This document shows, piece after piece, positions 45,480 to 56,180 of a DNA stretch of 64,000 bases. Location: assembly GCA_002900995.3 (NCBI GenBank), contig CM035311.1, forward strand, positions 62,001-126,000, in the 5' to 3' direction. The stretch comes from Ganoderma boninense (taxonomy: Eukaryota > Basidiomycota > Agaricomycetes > Polyporales > Polyporaceae). The notes below the pieces were generated by a model. That model was not told the origin of the DNA and made no database searches. It saw only the letters and a list, made by a program, of their open reading frames with translations. Positions within the stretch are counted from its first letter, which is position 1. Each line of letters opens with the position of its first letter. A program made the translations under genes and the position numbers.

Positions 45480-45758
45480 GGTGCGGACTCGCCTTCGGTT
45501 TGCTCATAGTGCGTCTTCTGTCTGCATCTTAGCGTGACCTCTGACGGATGGTTTCCCTTTCCCTGCATAGTTCATGTTATACCCTGCGTCTAATGGTCAT
45601 GGTTTTGTCTCAGAGGTTATAGGTTGTGAAGACTCGTCCTGAACCGATCGTGCGTTTACGTATGAAGCTCGGCGTGGAGTGCACAATACGTCATATGCTG
45701 CCCCAATGTTCGTCCAAGTTCCGGTGCAGAAAGTGGAAGTTGGCTTTCGATACGGTGC

Positions 45759-46772
45759 GTGGAGGCGCTTTTTTCCGATGCAGCACTCTCCGTCGAGAAC
45801 CAAGGCATCACATGGACCGTCTTACTATTTATGCATAGTTCCGGGTGTGTGTGGGCGTACATGACGTTCCCGGATGTGTTTCCAATTCACACACAGACAA
45901 TGTCTCCCGAATTGGTTTCATCCGCAATCCGTCTGGAGACGCGTGGTATGTGTGCTTTGTGCCGCCGCGATTACCATCTGATACAGCGCCCTGGAGCAGT
46001 AGATGAAGTTTTCTGTGGCGGCGTGGCCTCGCTGCCCATGTCCGTCGTGAACCGCCTGTGGTTACAAGGAATGTTATTGGCTTGTGAGTATGCTCGTTAT
46101 GCACTGATTATCAGGACGATCCCATCTCCGTTCCTAGGGCGCCCATACATCTCTTCCAGACACGAATGGTTCTCAATGACCTGCTCGTTGTGGTTTGGTA
46201 CGGAGCACCGCGTTATTTTTCTATCGCTGTCATCACACAGATTGCCACCCATTTCAGTTCCAGTTCCCTGGTGCCATCCATTGCGCGAACGTTTCTCATC
46301 GTGGTCCATGGATCCAGTACGATACCGCCTCGCACCAGACCAGATGGCAGTGATATGTCAAGACGCACCCGCATTCTATCCGCACCTGAGACACCCTGGA
46401 CTTCTGGACGGATTTTGCTTCCCTCGTACAGTGCCGATCTTCTTGTCGAATCCCTTGCGACAACGTTCTGCCGCCCGCCCGCCACCTTCCTTAATTTCCG
46501 TCCTAGTCGTGATCGGATCCCTTCCTGTCGACTCCAGTCCCTCCTGGCGATCCAGGCCTGCCGTTCTCGGTTTCTATGTCTCCTCTCTTTGCATGGTCTC
46601 TATGTCATACTCGCTTTGCCTCGGATTCCAGCTCCCGCCTAGACGTCGGAGTTCTGAATCTGCGCACCGCATTTTCGCAATTGAGCTAGTACGAGCGATC
46701 GGGTTCGCAACGCAGTCGGCCGCTCCGGGTCGAATACCGCAGCGCGAGCATCTCTCTGGTCTCGGACTCTAG
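45759..46772 (+). other. long open frame, doubtful gene
   Basis: A 337-codon frame without stops (MEALFSDAALSVENQ...). Such length is unlikely by chance in this moderate-GC stretch, and an overlapping frame (46166-46642) has hydrophobic text (DLLVVVWYGAPRYFSIAVIT). A decayed multi-span membrane protein of the fungal 7TM type is possible. I recognise no motif and no convincing splice pattern. Confidence 0.2.
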
Positions 46773-49700
46773 CACCTACTCGCCTTTCTGGGGTGCCTTC
46801 ACTGCTGTAGCGTCGTCGCCGTGCCTGCGTGCACAGTGCACACCGCCTTCGGCTCCTTGCGTCGCCGCCTCCAGGTCCTGTCCCTGCCTGTCCTAGGATC
46901 CCGCCGATAGTCTATAGAGTCACAGTCAATTCGCGAATAGGGGTGTCCGTACCCCGCAGCGGGCCCGTCGATTCCCAATGTCGCGCTTCGAGAGATCCAT
47001 TTTCGCGGCCGGGCATGTGGATGTGCGTTTCCGCTTCCGTTCGAGCGTGCGTGCGTGGGGCCGGCCTGTCTGGCGTCTTACTCTTGCTATGTAGGGGGCG
47101 AACACACCTTGCAGAGCTCGCGAGTCACTCGGCGGGTGGAGCGGCACGCCCTGGAACGCTTGGGCTCTTCACTCGAAACTGAGTTCTGTGGGGGCACGCC
47201 GCTCGGCCGCGGGAGGACGAAGCTTACATACCTGGGCGGCGGCGGTCGTCGTCGTCGAGGGTCGGACTTCAGATTCGCACTCGCATTTGGATGGCACTCG
47301 CTCTAGCGCACCACCCTTCTCTGGTCTCCCGCAGTCGCGATGGCATGTGGTACCCCCTCCCCTCCCCCTCTCCCGTGCTCACTGCCGACTCTGTCAGGAT
47401 GGCTCGGTCGCTCAGATTGATCCAGACAAGGAAGAAGGAAGACGGGAGGAGGGAGGAGGGGGGAGGAGACGGCGAAGACGGGGGCGAGCGGCTCGTGCCG
47501 TGCGGGCAGCTGCAGCTTGCGGTGCAGGGCCCGCCAGGCGTGTGTGCGTGTCCGTCCACGTTCCGCGTTCCCATGATGACAGTGACACACACTCCCGCCA
47601 CATCGTGCGGCTGGGAGGCCTGAAGCGTGAACCCTACGCCCCGTCCTGCCCTGCCCTCTTGCCTCTCGCGATCGGGGCCCGCCGCGCCGCGAGAGGCAGG
47701 ACGGGCCCGCGCGAGCAGGTGCGTCGCCGCGGCTTGCTGTCACGTATTTACTGGTATATTTGCAGAGGCGGAGGCTGCTGCTGGTCTCCAGTTCGCAAGC
47801 TGTAAGCAACTTCTGCTCCGCAACAGCGAGTGCATCATCGGGACGTGGGGCGTGGCCGGATAGGGCAGGTGCCGAGCCTCGCTGGGGCGTTTGAGAGGCC
47901 GTAGCGGTTGATGCAGGGCAGGTGCAGGTGCGGGGTGGGTGCCGTCTGTTACTCTCGCTGTGCTTGCTGGTTCTTTTCCTCCCTTTGGGTTTTTGGGTTC
48001 CTGCGCGGGCGCACCGTTTACGTACGTGCGCGCGTGCCCTCGTCCTCGGAGTTGGAACGTTGAAGCTTCAAGCTTCATGAACAATTACATACAGAAGCTT
48101 AGCGGCGGCACCACCACCGTGCGGTGCGCGGCTAACTACACCTACAGATCCAGAGCCCCCCCCCCCCGGAAGCCTGAGGAGCGAGGCTTTGAGGACGGCG
48201 AAGGACTCGTCCATGGGTCGTGACGCGCCTCGAGCGCCACGTCGCGCAGTGCAAGTGGGCAGGGCTGTTTCCATTTCCCCCGCCTCCCCTCCTCTCACGC
48301 CCCGCGGATTTTGTGGAGTTACCTGGGTGCGAGATGGTTCGTTTGGATCCGGGGCTGGATTTGATGCCCGAATGGGTCACGGTGCAATGGTGCATGGTGC
48401 GGAAAGGGCGCAGTGCGGGCCCGGGGCCCGGGCGACGACGTACTCACGACGACGTACGACTGCGTCGACGGCGAAGATGGTACCACATCCCGCGCCTGTT
48501 GCGTGTACGCGCACATAGAGCAGCACGCTGTGATTAGCTTCGTACGCATCCTCGTTCATGGTCCACAGGCGTGGCTCGCGATCGTCCGCATCGAGACGGA
48601 GTCGCGCACGTACTGCTCACTTGGCGAAGACGGCGTGCTAGGAGGAAACACGCCGTTGGTCGGGCTGCGGTTCTTGGTCTTTGGTCCTTGGCTGCGAGCG
48701 GGTTCGCGCGTGCCCACGAGGATGCTGCTGAAGCTCAGCTGCAGGCGCGCTCAGGCATCGTAAATACTCCCCGCCGAGCGTCCGTCGCTGTCAGGTGCGC
48801 AATGCAGGACGGCGACGCTGAAGGCGAATCTGCTGCAGCTGCTTCTGCTGAGGCGTGCGCGTATACCAGGCCTGCAGAACCTAAGCTCTACGCCGCTGCG
48901 TGAGCTCAGACATGGACATGAACGCATCATGCATGACTCATTCCCGGGTACCCTCTCAGCTGGCTGGCCACATGCACGCCGCGAGCTCGCACCCGGGGAA
49001 GAGGCGGTAGCAAGCAGACGTTGTGATTGGACCCGGATCAGGTCGTGTCCCCAGCCGACCGCCACGGGCCACAGGCGATGACGCTCGGACGCGTGGGGGA
49101 TATAGTAAGTTATCGCGGAAGGCGACGTGCACGAACCAACGATCGCGAGTGCTACTTAGTGGTTCTTGCTCTTATTTTTCGCGGCGGACTCTCAAGCCCT
49201 CGAGTTTCAGCGCGAGCCTGCCTGCAGCAAGTTAACCGACGCGTCGCGTACATACTTGCCGTATGGCGCGGACCGATGCGCCGCGCCTCGAGTCTGCGAC
49301 TTACAAGTGCTTACGCTTGTTCGCCCTGGCGAATGTTGCAATCGGTGGCTGCCGTTCTGGATTCCGAATCCGATACTCGCTCGCCGGGGGACGGGACGCG
49401 AGGATCGAGGCGGACGACGGTGACGGTGCGGCGCTCGTGCGGAGTTGCTGTAACGGCGCATGAGAGAGCCAGAGTGCATCTTCTCTTCTCGTTCTCGAGC
49501 TCGGAATCGGACATGGACATCTGTGGCCAGCGCCAGCTGCTGCTGCAGCAGTCGCCACGGGCGAGAGAACCCAGACGGCCACTCGGACATTGGACGAGCG
49601 GATGGCAGATTGCCCGATGGCCATTGGTCATTGGTCAACGCAGTGTCGACTCGAGGTCAACTGGCCGTTGGTTGTGGATCTGATGATGCGCGGACATGGG

Positions 49701-50577
49701 ACTGGGGGACGGTGGACGGAGTCAGGAGTGCGGGCGCGAGGTGCAGCGTAAGCTCCGGGAGCGCGGTGGAACAGTCTGCGAAAGGAGACTGCTATTATAG
49801 CCGTGGCACGAGGCGGGCCTGGGGACACCCGACCGACAGGGACGTGAATCTTCTGACATTGCGCTTCCGCTAGCGCTGCCGCAGCGCCCGGTGCGTGCTG
49901 CGACACACAGGCGCACCACCCGGACGTGATGATCGAGAGCGGTGTCGGTGTATCAGAGTCGGAGTCGGCGAAAAGTGAGACAGAGGACGAGGGCGGTGGG
50001 CTGTGGAGGTGTCGAGGACGACAAATGCGTACGTTATACGGACGGCGGCGCGGTGGAGTAAGAGTCAGAACTCGCTGGGAGTGGCAGGTGGGCATGGTGC
50101 ACGCTCGCGAAGCGTGGGACGCAGGAGCGGTTTGTGTCGTGCCTCCGTCGCGCGCCTTTCCGCGTATGGAAGGAGGCGGATACTGGGACCCCATCGCCAA
50201 CTCCCAACTCCGCCACGCCACCGTCGGGCCAAGAATTCGAACTCGGCGCATTATCTCACTTTATGCCCCCTCGCTTCGCACGAAGAAGGCCCCCGCGTGT
50301 CGTGCTGCGAGCCAGTATTAGCGTGGCGGGATTCGCGGAGGGCAGGCTGCCTTCCCAACTCCCGCTGATGAGCCCTTCCAGTGCGCACCAACGGGTATTC
50401 GAGCTAGTCGAACAAATAGGTATTGTCGCCCTTGGCGCGCGCGGTAAGACCATTCTTCTCTCGCGCATCCGAGTCCGACAGACGCACAGCCGGCTCCTCT
50501 GACAGGTTATAAACCCCTCCTCCTCTCATCCCCGCCCGCCCTCCGTCTATCCCCATCCCCTCCCACCCTCCTCCACA
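46773..50577. other. gene-poor region upstream of the BCS1-like gene
   Basis: About 3.8 kb of GC- and CpG-rich DNA. Many overlapping frames of 60-220 codons exist on both strands, none with recognisable motifs, as expected from GC-rich sequence. Local features are a poly-C run near 48160, a GGGCCCGGGGCCCGGGC palindromic tract near 48418 and CGTCGTCG runs near 47244. The last about 60 bp is a pyrimidine-rich leader of the gene at 50578. Confidence 0.5.
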
Positions 50578-52512
50578 ATGCAAGCCATAAAGAGTTTGCT
50601 TTCTCCGCTCTCCGGGAATAGTAATCCCATTCAGGACACCCTGGTCGGTCATCTCCTTGCTTTCTTTCTCTCTCTCTCTTTTGTCCCCCGCTGAAACGTC
50701 CTTTTCGCCCACCGTGCGCAGAAACTGGTGGTCATCGGCGGGACAGTAGAGACCGCGCGGAGGGCGTCCGTGTCGGCGTGGAATGGCTTCATAGACTGTA
50801 AGTTGCCCTCCTGGGAACCCGGCGGCGTCACCCGCCGCCCACCTGACTGCCCCATTCATCCCCGCCCCGACAGCGTTCTTCCTCACCGCGCACTTTAGTC
50901 AGGAAGACTACCCGTACGATTGGTGCGTCCGACTTCTCTCCGTCTCTCTTCGTTCCACCCCGCCCCTCCCCGCATGCCAAGATCCCGCTCTCCCCCTCCT
51001 TCCATATCCGTACCCCTATATGCGTCTTCTCGCTGCTCATCAGAACACCCGTGCTGCGGGGTCCGTCAAGAATTGTGTAACTGACGCACTGCGCCCTTGC
51101 CAGGTTGATGCACTGGCTCTCCAAGGCACGTATACGCACCCTACTCTATTGCTTGCACTGCCCGATCCGCTCGCTGGCGCCGGGGACAATTCAATTGGAA
51201 GCTGAGACGCATACACCGATATAGCAACCTGCGTGGGGCCGGAGCCGCGAGTTCGACATCACGACGCGCTCCGTCAGCCGGCACGGGCTCACGCAGAAGA
51301 CGACGGGGGACATCGACGACGACGACGACGAGGCGGCGGCCGAGGACGAGGAGGCGTCCGAGTTCGCGCAGGGGGGCGGTCGCAGACGGAAAGGTGAGCG
51401 CCCATACACTCTAGCCGGGCGAGCAGAGACGCGGTCCCCGCCGAGGCCCGTCGACCCGAGGAACGCGACGCTGACAGTGATGGATCGCGCGGACTCATAA
51501 CTTTCACTTATCGCTGCTGCTGCAACGCCTCGATCGCCTTCGGAAACGGCTAACGACTATGAAACGTTGACGCACATCTCGCTTCCGCGTCCTGACTCCG
51601 CCAGTCGCGATTGTGCCGAGCATGGGTGAGTCCACCCCCCTCCCGATCATCACCCTCGCGTATATGCGGTTATCTGACATAAGCCCCATGATCGCTCGCT
51701 CGCTTCTTCCTTGCTTTGCCTCTCCGTGCGCACGGCGCGTGGCCAGACACGACGCACACCATCTACTACCGGGGACACTGGCTTCGCGTAAGCTTCTTCC
51801 GTTACGTTTAACTTTCTCCCGGGGCCCCGCGGCGGCGCGTCGCCGTGATGCCACGCGGCGGGTGCTTTGGGGGTCGGGGGAGATGCTGGATTTCTGATGC
51901 GCCGTCAAATAACGCAGATAACCCGCACGAAGCGCTTCCAGGACTACGGCTCCTGTGCTGAGCTCAAAATAAGGTATCGTCGTCATTTCATCTCTCCCCT
52001 CCCGCATCTGCATCTGCATCAGTCGTCGTGCCCGCCCCGTGGCGGCGCTTCCATACGCTGCGATGCGCCTCCCCCCCCCACTCGTCCCATCACGGTACCC
52101 TAATCCTATTACTATCATCCTAACACGCCCCGTTATCCCACAGCGTCGTCGCGCGGAACACAACGACATCCTCAAGCGGCTCGTGCTCGAGGCGAAGCGC
52201 GAGTACGAGAAGGACGCGGAGCACCGCGTGCACATCTTCATGGCAGACACGTACGTACGCTCCCGATGCGCGCACCCCCTCCCCCGCCCGCGCTGACCTT
52301 TGCCTCTGCCTTTCCCGTCCCACACTACACGCTACACATACGCGTACGTACTTACGCGTGCGCTGCGCACACGCAGGACGTACGGGTGCTGGCGGTGGAA
52401 CGGCGCGCGGCAGAAGCGGCCCATGAGCTCGATCGTGCTCGAGCCGGGCGTGAAGGACATGATCCTCGCGGACTGCAAGGACTTCCTCTCGTCTGAAGAC
52501 TGGTGCGTGCTG

Positions 52513-52556
<44 letters not shown>

Positions 52557-55281
52557 CGCGAGTAGGGCGGTCCTGTCACGACGGCGTGCTGACATCCGGT
52601 TATGTTCGCTCGCTCCCAGGTATGCCGAGCGAGGTGCGTCCCACATACTACATACACGCATACACCGTGGCAGGCGACTGTGCGCGCGGGGAGATGCAGA
52701 CCTGCTGACGTCCGCTCTTCGACAGGCATCCCCTTCCGCCGCGGCTATCTGCTGCACGGGGTCCCCGGGAGGTGAGCACGCACCCGTCGTCTGATCGTGG
52801 GCTCTCCGGGTGTTTGGTGTTTGGCCGTCCGCGTTCTCATGCTCATGCACCCAACCGCTTCGGCGGTGTCACTTTTTTTTTTTGGCACGACATTGCAGTG
52901 GGAAGACGTCGCTCATACACAGCCTGGCGGGCGAGCTCGGGCTCGACATCTACGTCGTCAGCCTGTCGTCGAAGGGGTGAGTGTCTCTGTCTGTCCGGAT
53001 CGTTCCCTGCTTCTGCTTCCGTCTGCATGCGAGAGATGCTGATGTTTGTGTGTCGACAGGATGAGCGATAACACGCTCACGACGCTCATGGGCAACGTGC
53101 CCTCAAGGTGAGCACATACACACATCTCAGATCGCTCCCTCGTCTCCCGTGTTAGCGCTGTGGCCAGTGGCCACGTCGCCGTTTCGGGACACAACATCCT
53201 GATCCTGCGACGGGCGCGCGGCGCGTGGGGACGTGTACGTGACTGCTGACCTCCCCCTTCCCCGAACAGGTGCATCCTCCTCCTCGAGGACCTCGACGCC
53301 GCGTTCACGCGCGGCATCTCGCGCGACGAGTCCTCGACGGGCATCCCTCTCTCCTCGTCCTCCTCGTCGTCCTCGACCAGCAGCTCCTCCTCGTCCTCGA
53401 AGCACAAGGACCGCGACGAGAGCAACGACGGCTCGACGCTCTCCCTAAGCGGCCTCCTCAACAGCCTCGACGGCGTCGCCGCCGCCGAGGGCCGGTAAGT
53501 CCGCCTTTAGTCCAAATATGCCCCCCTCCCTTGCCCCTTGCCCCTCGCCCACTTTCCCCCACTCTCACTCCTCCGCATCATCGCCGCCTGCGAGTATGAT
53601 CCGGCGCGTGCTGACACACGAAATTCTTCGCTGTGCGTGTTGCGTGCAGGCTGCTGTTCGCGACGACGAACCACATCGAGCGGCTCGACCCCGCGCTGAG
53701 CCGCCCCGGCCGCATGGACGTCTGGGTCAACTTCAAGCACGCGACCAAGTGGCAGGCCGAGGGCATCTTCAAGTGCTTCTTCCCCGCCAAGCACGCCCCC
53801 TCTCCCTCGCCCTCTCCCTCGGCCCCGTCCCCCACCAAGGGCGAGGAGAAGGCGAAGGGCAAGGACGCAGCGGACGGGGCGAGCAAGATGGCGGAGTCGA
53901 AGCGCGAGCGCGCGACGCGGACGCACGCGATCCCGCTCCTGTCCGAGGACGAGATCTCGGACCTCGCGCGGCGCTTCGCGGACGCGATCCCCGAGAACGA
54001 GCTTAGTGTGCGTCTTCCGAGCTTGTCTCTGGGCTTTCCCCCCCTTTACGTGTCTCATCATGCCGTTCGCTCACCGTCGTGTGTTTGTTCGCTGCGTCGT
54101 TAGGTCGCTGCGCTGCAAGGGTACCTCCTGAGGAATAAGACCCGCCCGCGCGAGTGCGTCGAGGAGGTCGCTGCGTGGTGCGTGTCGGCGTCTTCCCCTC
54201 GCCCTCCCCCCTCCTCGGGGCGCGCGCTATGGAGTGTCGAGCTAATCTCCACGTGGTCTGTGTGCAGGGTCGTCTCTGAGCGCGAGATGCGCGAGAAGCT
54301 CAAGAAGGAGAAGGAGGAGGTGCGTGTGCCTGCCAGCCTGAGTGGCCTGATTTCTATTTCTTTGCCTGCCCCCCCCCACACTAGAAAGCCGCGGACGCTG
54401 ACGGCGTGCGTATTTTTTTTGCGTCTTGCGACAGCGCGAAGCCAAGGAGAAGAAGGAAGCAGAGGAGAAGGCGCGGAAGGAGGTGCGTGTCGTCTCGTTG
54501 GAGCGGTCTCCCTTCTCCCTTACGTCCGACAGTGCGCATTGGCTGCGGTGGCTGTTTGGCTCCCGTCCTCGATTTTTTTTTCGGTTTCGGTTTCGGTTTT
54601 GGTTTTCGGGCTCCCCAAGTGGTCGTGCGGTGGCGCTGACACGCTCTCTCGCTCCTTTTCTTGCAGAAGGAAGAAGCCGAAGCGAAAGAGGTACTGTGAC
54701 ACACGTCGGACCCTTTTTTTCCCGCAACGACGTGCTCGCTGACTCCGCTGGCTGTGTGTGTGCGTGTGTGGTGCAGAAGGAGGAAAAGGCGGCGAAAGAG
54801 GTATGAGCGATCGTCATCGAAGTCCTCAGCCATGCCGGATTTACCGTTCGACCGCGCTCACGCCCTATGCCCACGTTGCACACAGAAGCTCGAGAAGGAG
54901 CTCCTCCTCCAGCAGCAGCAGCAAACGCAACTGCAGAAAAAGGAGCCGCGCGTCAAGTCGAAGCGCCGCGAAGCCAAGCTCGTGGTCGCTGCGGCACCCG
55001 ACAGCGCCAGCAGCACGCCGCCCTCGGACTCCTCGACGTCCCCGTCCGAGTCGGAGAACACGAGCGGCGCCGACGCCGACACGGAAGAGAGCATCACGTC
55101 CGAGGAGGAGCCCGAGAAGGCGTCGTCCAAGCCCTCCGAGAAGTGGGTCGCGGTCAAGGCCGAGCAGCAGCAGCAGCAGCCGCAAGTCCCCGCTGCTGCT
55201 ACTGGCTCGGAGCCCCAGGCCCCTGGCGCATGGGAACCCGAGTCGCCGTCGGCAGACGCGGATGCGTCCCCGAGCGCGTGA
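50578..55281 (+). CDS. BCS1-like AAA ATPase
   Basis: Many-exon gene starting MQAIKSLLSPLSGNSN (exon 1 50578-50643) and ending at 55281. The N-terminal hydrophobic segment (KLVVIGGTVETARRASV) and the BCS1_N pattern (MHWLSKQPAWGRSREFDI, DTTHTIYYRGHWL, then KREYEKDAEHRVHIF) precede one AAA domain: Walker A GVPGSGKTS (split by an intron), Walker B CILLLEDLDAAF, sensor LLFATTNHIERLDPALSRPG, RMDVWV. Mitochondrial Bcs1 inserts the Rieske protein into complex III; fungi also have expanded paralogs of unknown role, and this one is more like those. It has an acidic insert (DIDDDDDEAAAEDEEASE), a Ser-rich insert after Walker B, and a long Glu/Lys coiled coil plus Gln/Ser-rich tail absent from true Bcs1. 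The intron at 51126-51224 uses a GC donor (AAG|GCACGT). Confidence 0.9.
52517..52554. repeat. (TC)n microsatellite in a BCS1-like intron
   Basis: About 19 TC units in a row just after the donor of the intron that follows the exon ending ..SSEDW. Confidence 0.9.
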
Positions 55282-56180
55282 GGTGCCCGAGCTGCACCTC
55301 CGCCCTCCCGATACCTCCCCTCCCCCTTGGTACCGCGCGGTACTTAGACTGGGCTATCCGCGTCTCTCTGTGTCTGGTGTGCTGTGCTGTGCTCTCGCTG
55401 GTCGAATGTCTGGGTGTCCTCGTCATGTTCTCCAATGTCCAATGTCCAATGTACAGTCTGCCGTCCCCGACCACCCCCCCCCCACTCCCACTCCCGCTCC
55501 CGTCCCCGTATCCCGTCCCTTTATTCTCCTCCCTCGCGTCCTGCGCTGATATGCAACTGCATTTCGGCCGGCGCCGCCGTCCCGAAACCCGCGTATACAA
55601 CCATATAGATGCCGCTTGTACGTACATACGTTCTGATGTCCCCGCTGACGCTTGTTGTGTAATGATGTACGCCATTCGCCCCACGCTGTCCGTCCCTGTA
55701 CAACGTTAATGATCCGCCGCCGTCCGCGCATACACGTTCGCGGGCGCGGCTGCTGTCGCTGTTATGTACATGGCTCCTTAATGAACTCATGTTTTGATCG
55801 CGATCGCAACCGTTTTGCACTCAGCTGTGATGGACTTCATGTACGGTCCAAGGTTCCGAGATGGCACAACCATACAGCGTTCAGGTGGAGTGAGATGAGC
55901 GGTATATGAGAAACATGAATGTAAGGTACGGTACGGATACGATGTGCATGCACGGACGTGAGAAGCAACCAGAGAGGGAGAGATGTAGTTCGACAAAGCA
56001 ATTCTAGCTGTAATGAAAGCGTGTAGCAACATGTGTGTGCATGCGTGTTCGTCAAGGCAACACCCGCGGCATACGCCTGACTGAGGCTGCATGAGCGGTG
56101 ATTTCGTATTCAACTGGCCACTCCCTACCATCAACACCAACTTCGACCTCCGCAGGCCCGTCTAAGTCGCAGCCATTCCC
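55282..56180. other. region between convergent BCS1-like gene and VPS1
   Basis: About 900 bp with CCAATGTCCAATGTCCAATG near 55432 (a short tandem) and a CCCACTCCCACTCCCGCTCC run near 55490. Presumably both 3' UTRs. No gene seen. Confidence 0.4.

Noticed and set aside
47188..47805. 205-codon plus-strand frame with Arg/Gly runs
   Set aside because: Low-complexity GC-rich translation, overlapped by equally long frames on the other strand.
50220..50260. possible tRNA T-arm (GAGTTCGAATTCTTGG on the minus strand)
   Set aside because: A T-stem forms but no acceptor partner or D-arm is present.
54242..54883. 213-codon minus-strand frame
   Set aside because: Antisense of the BCS1-like tail exons and introns.
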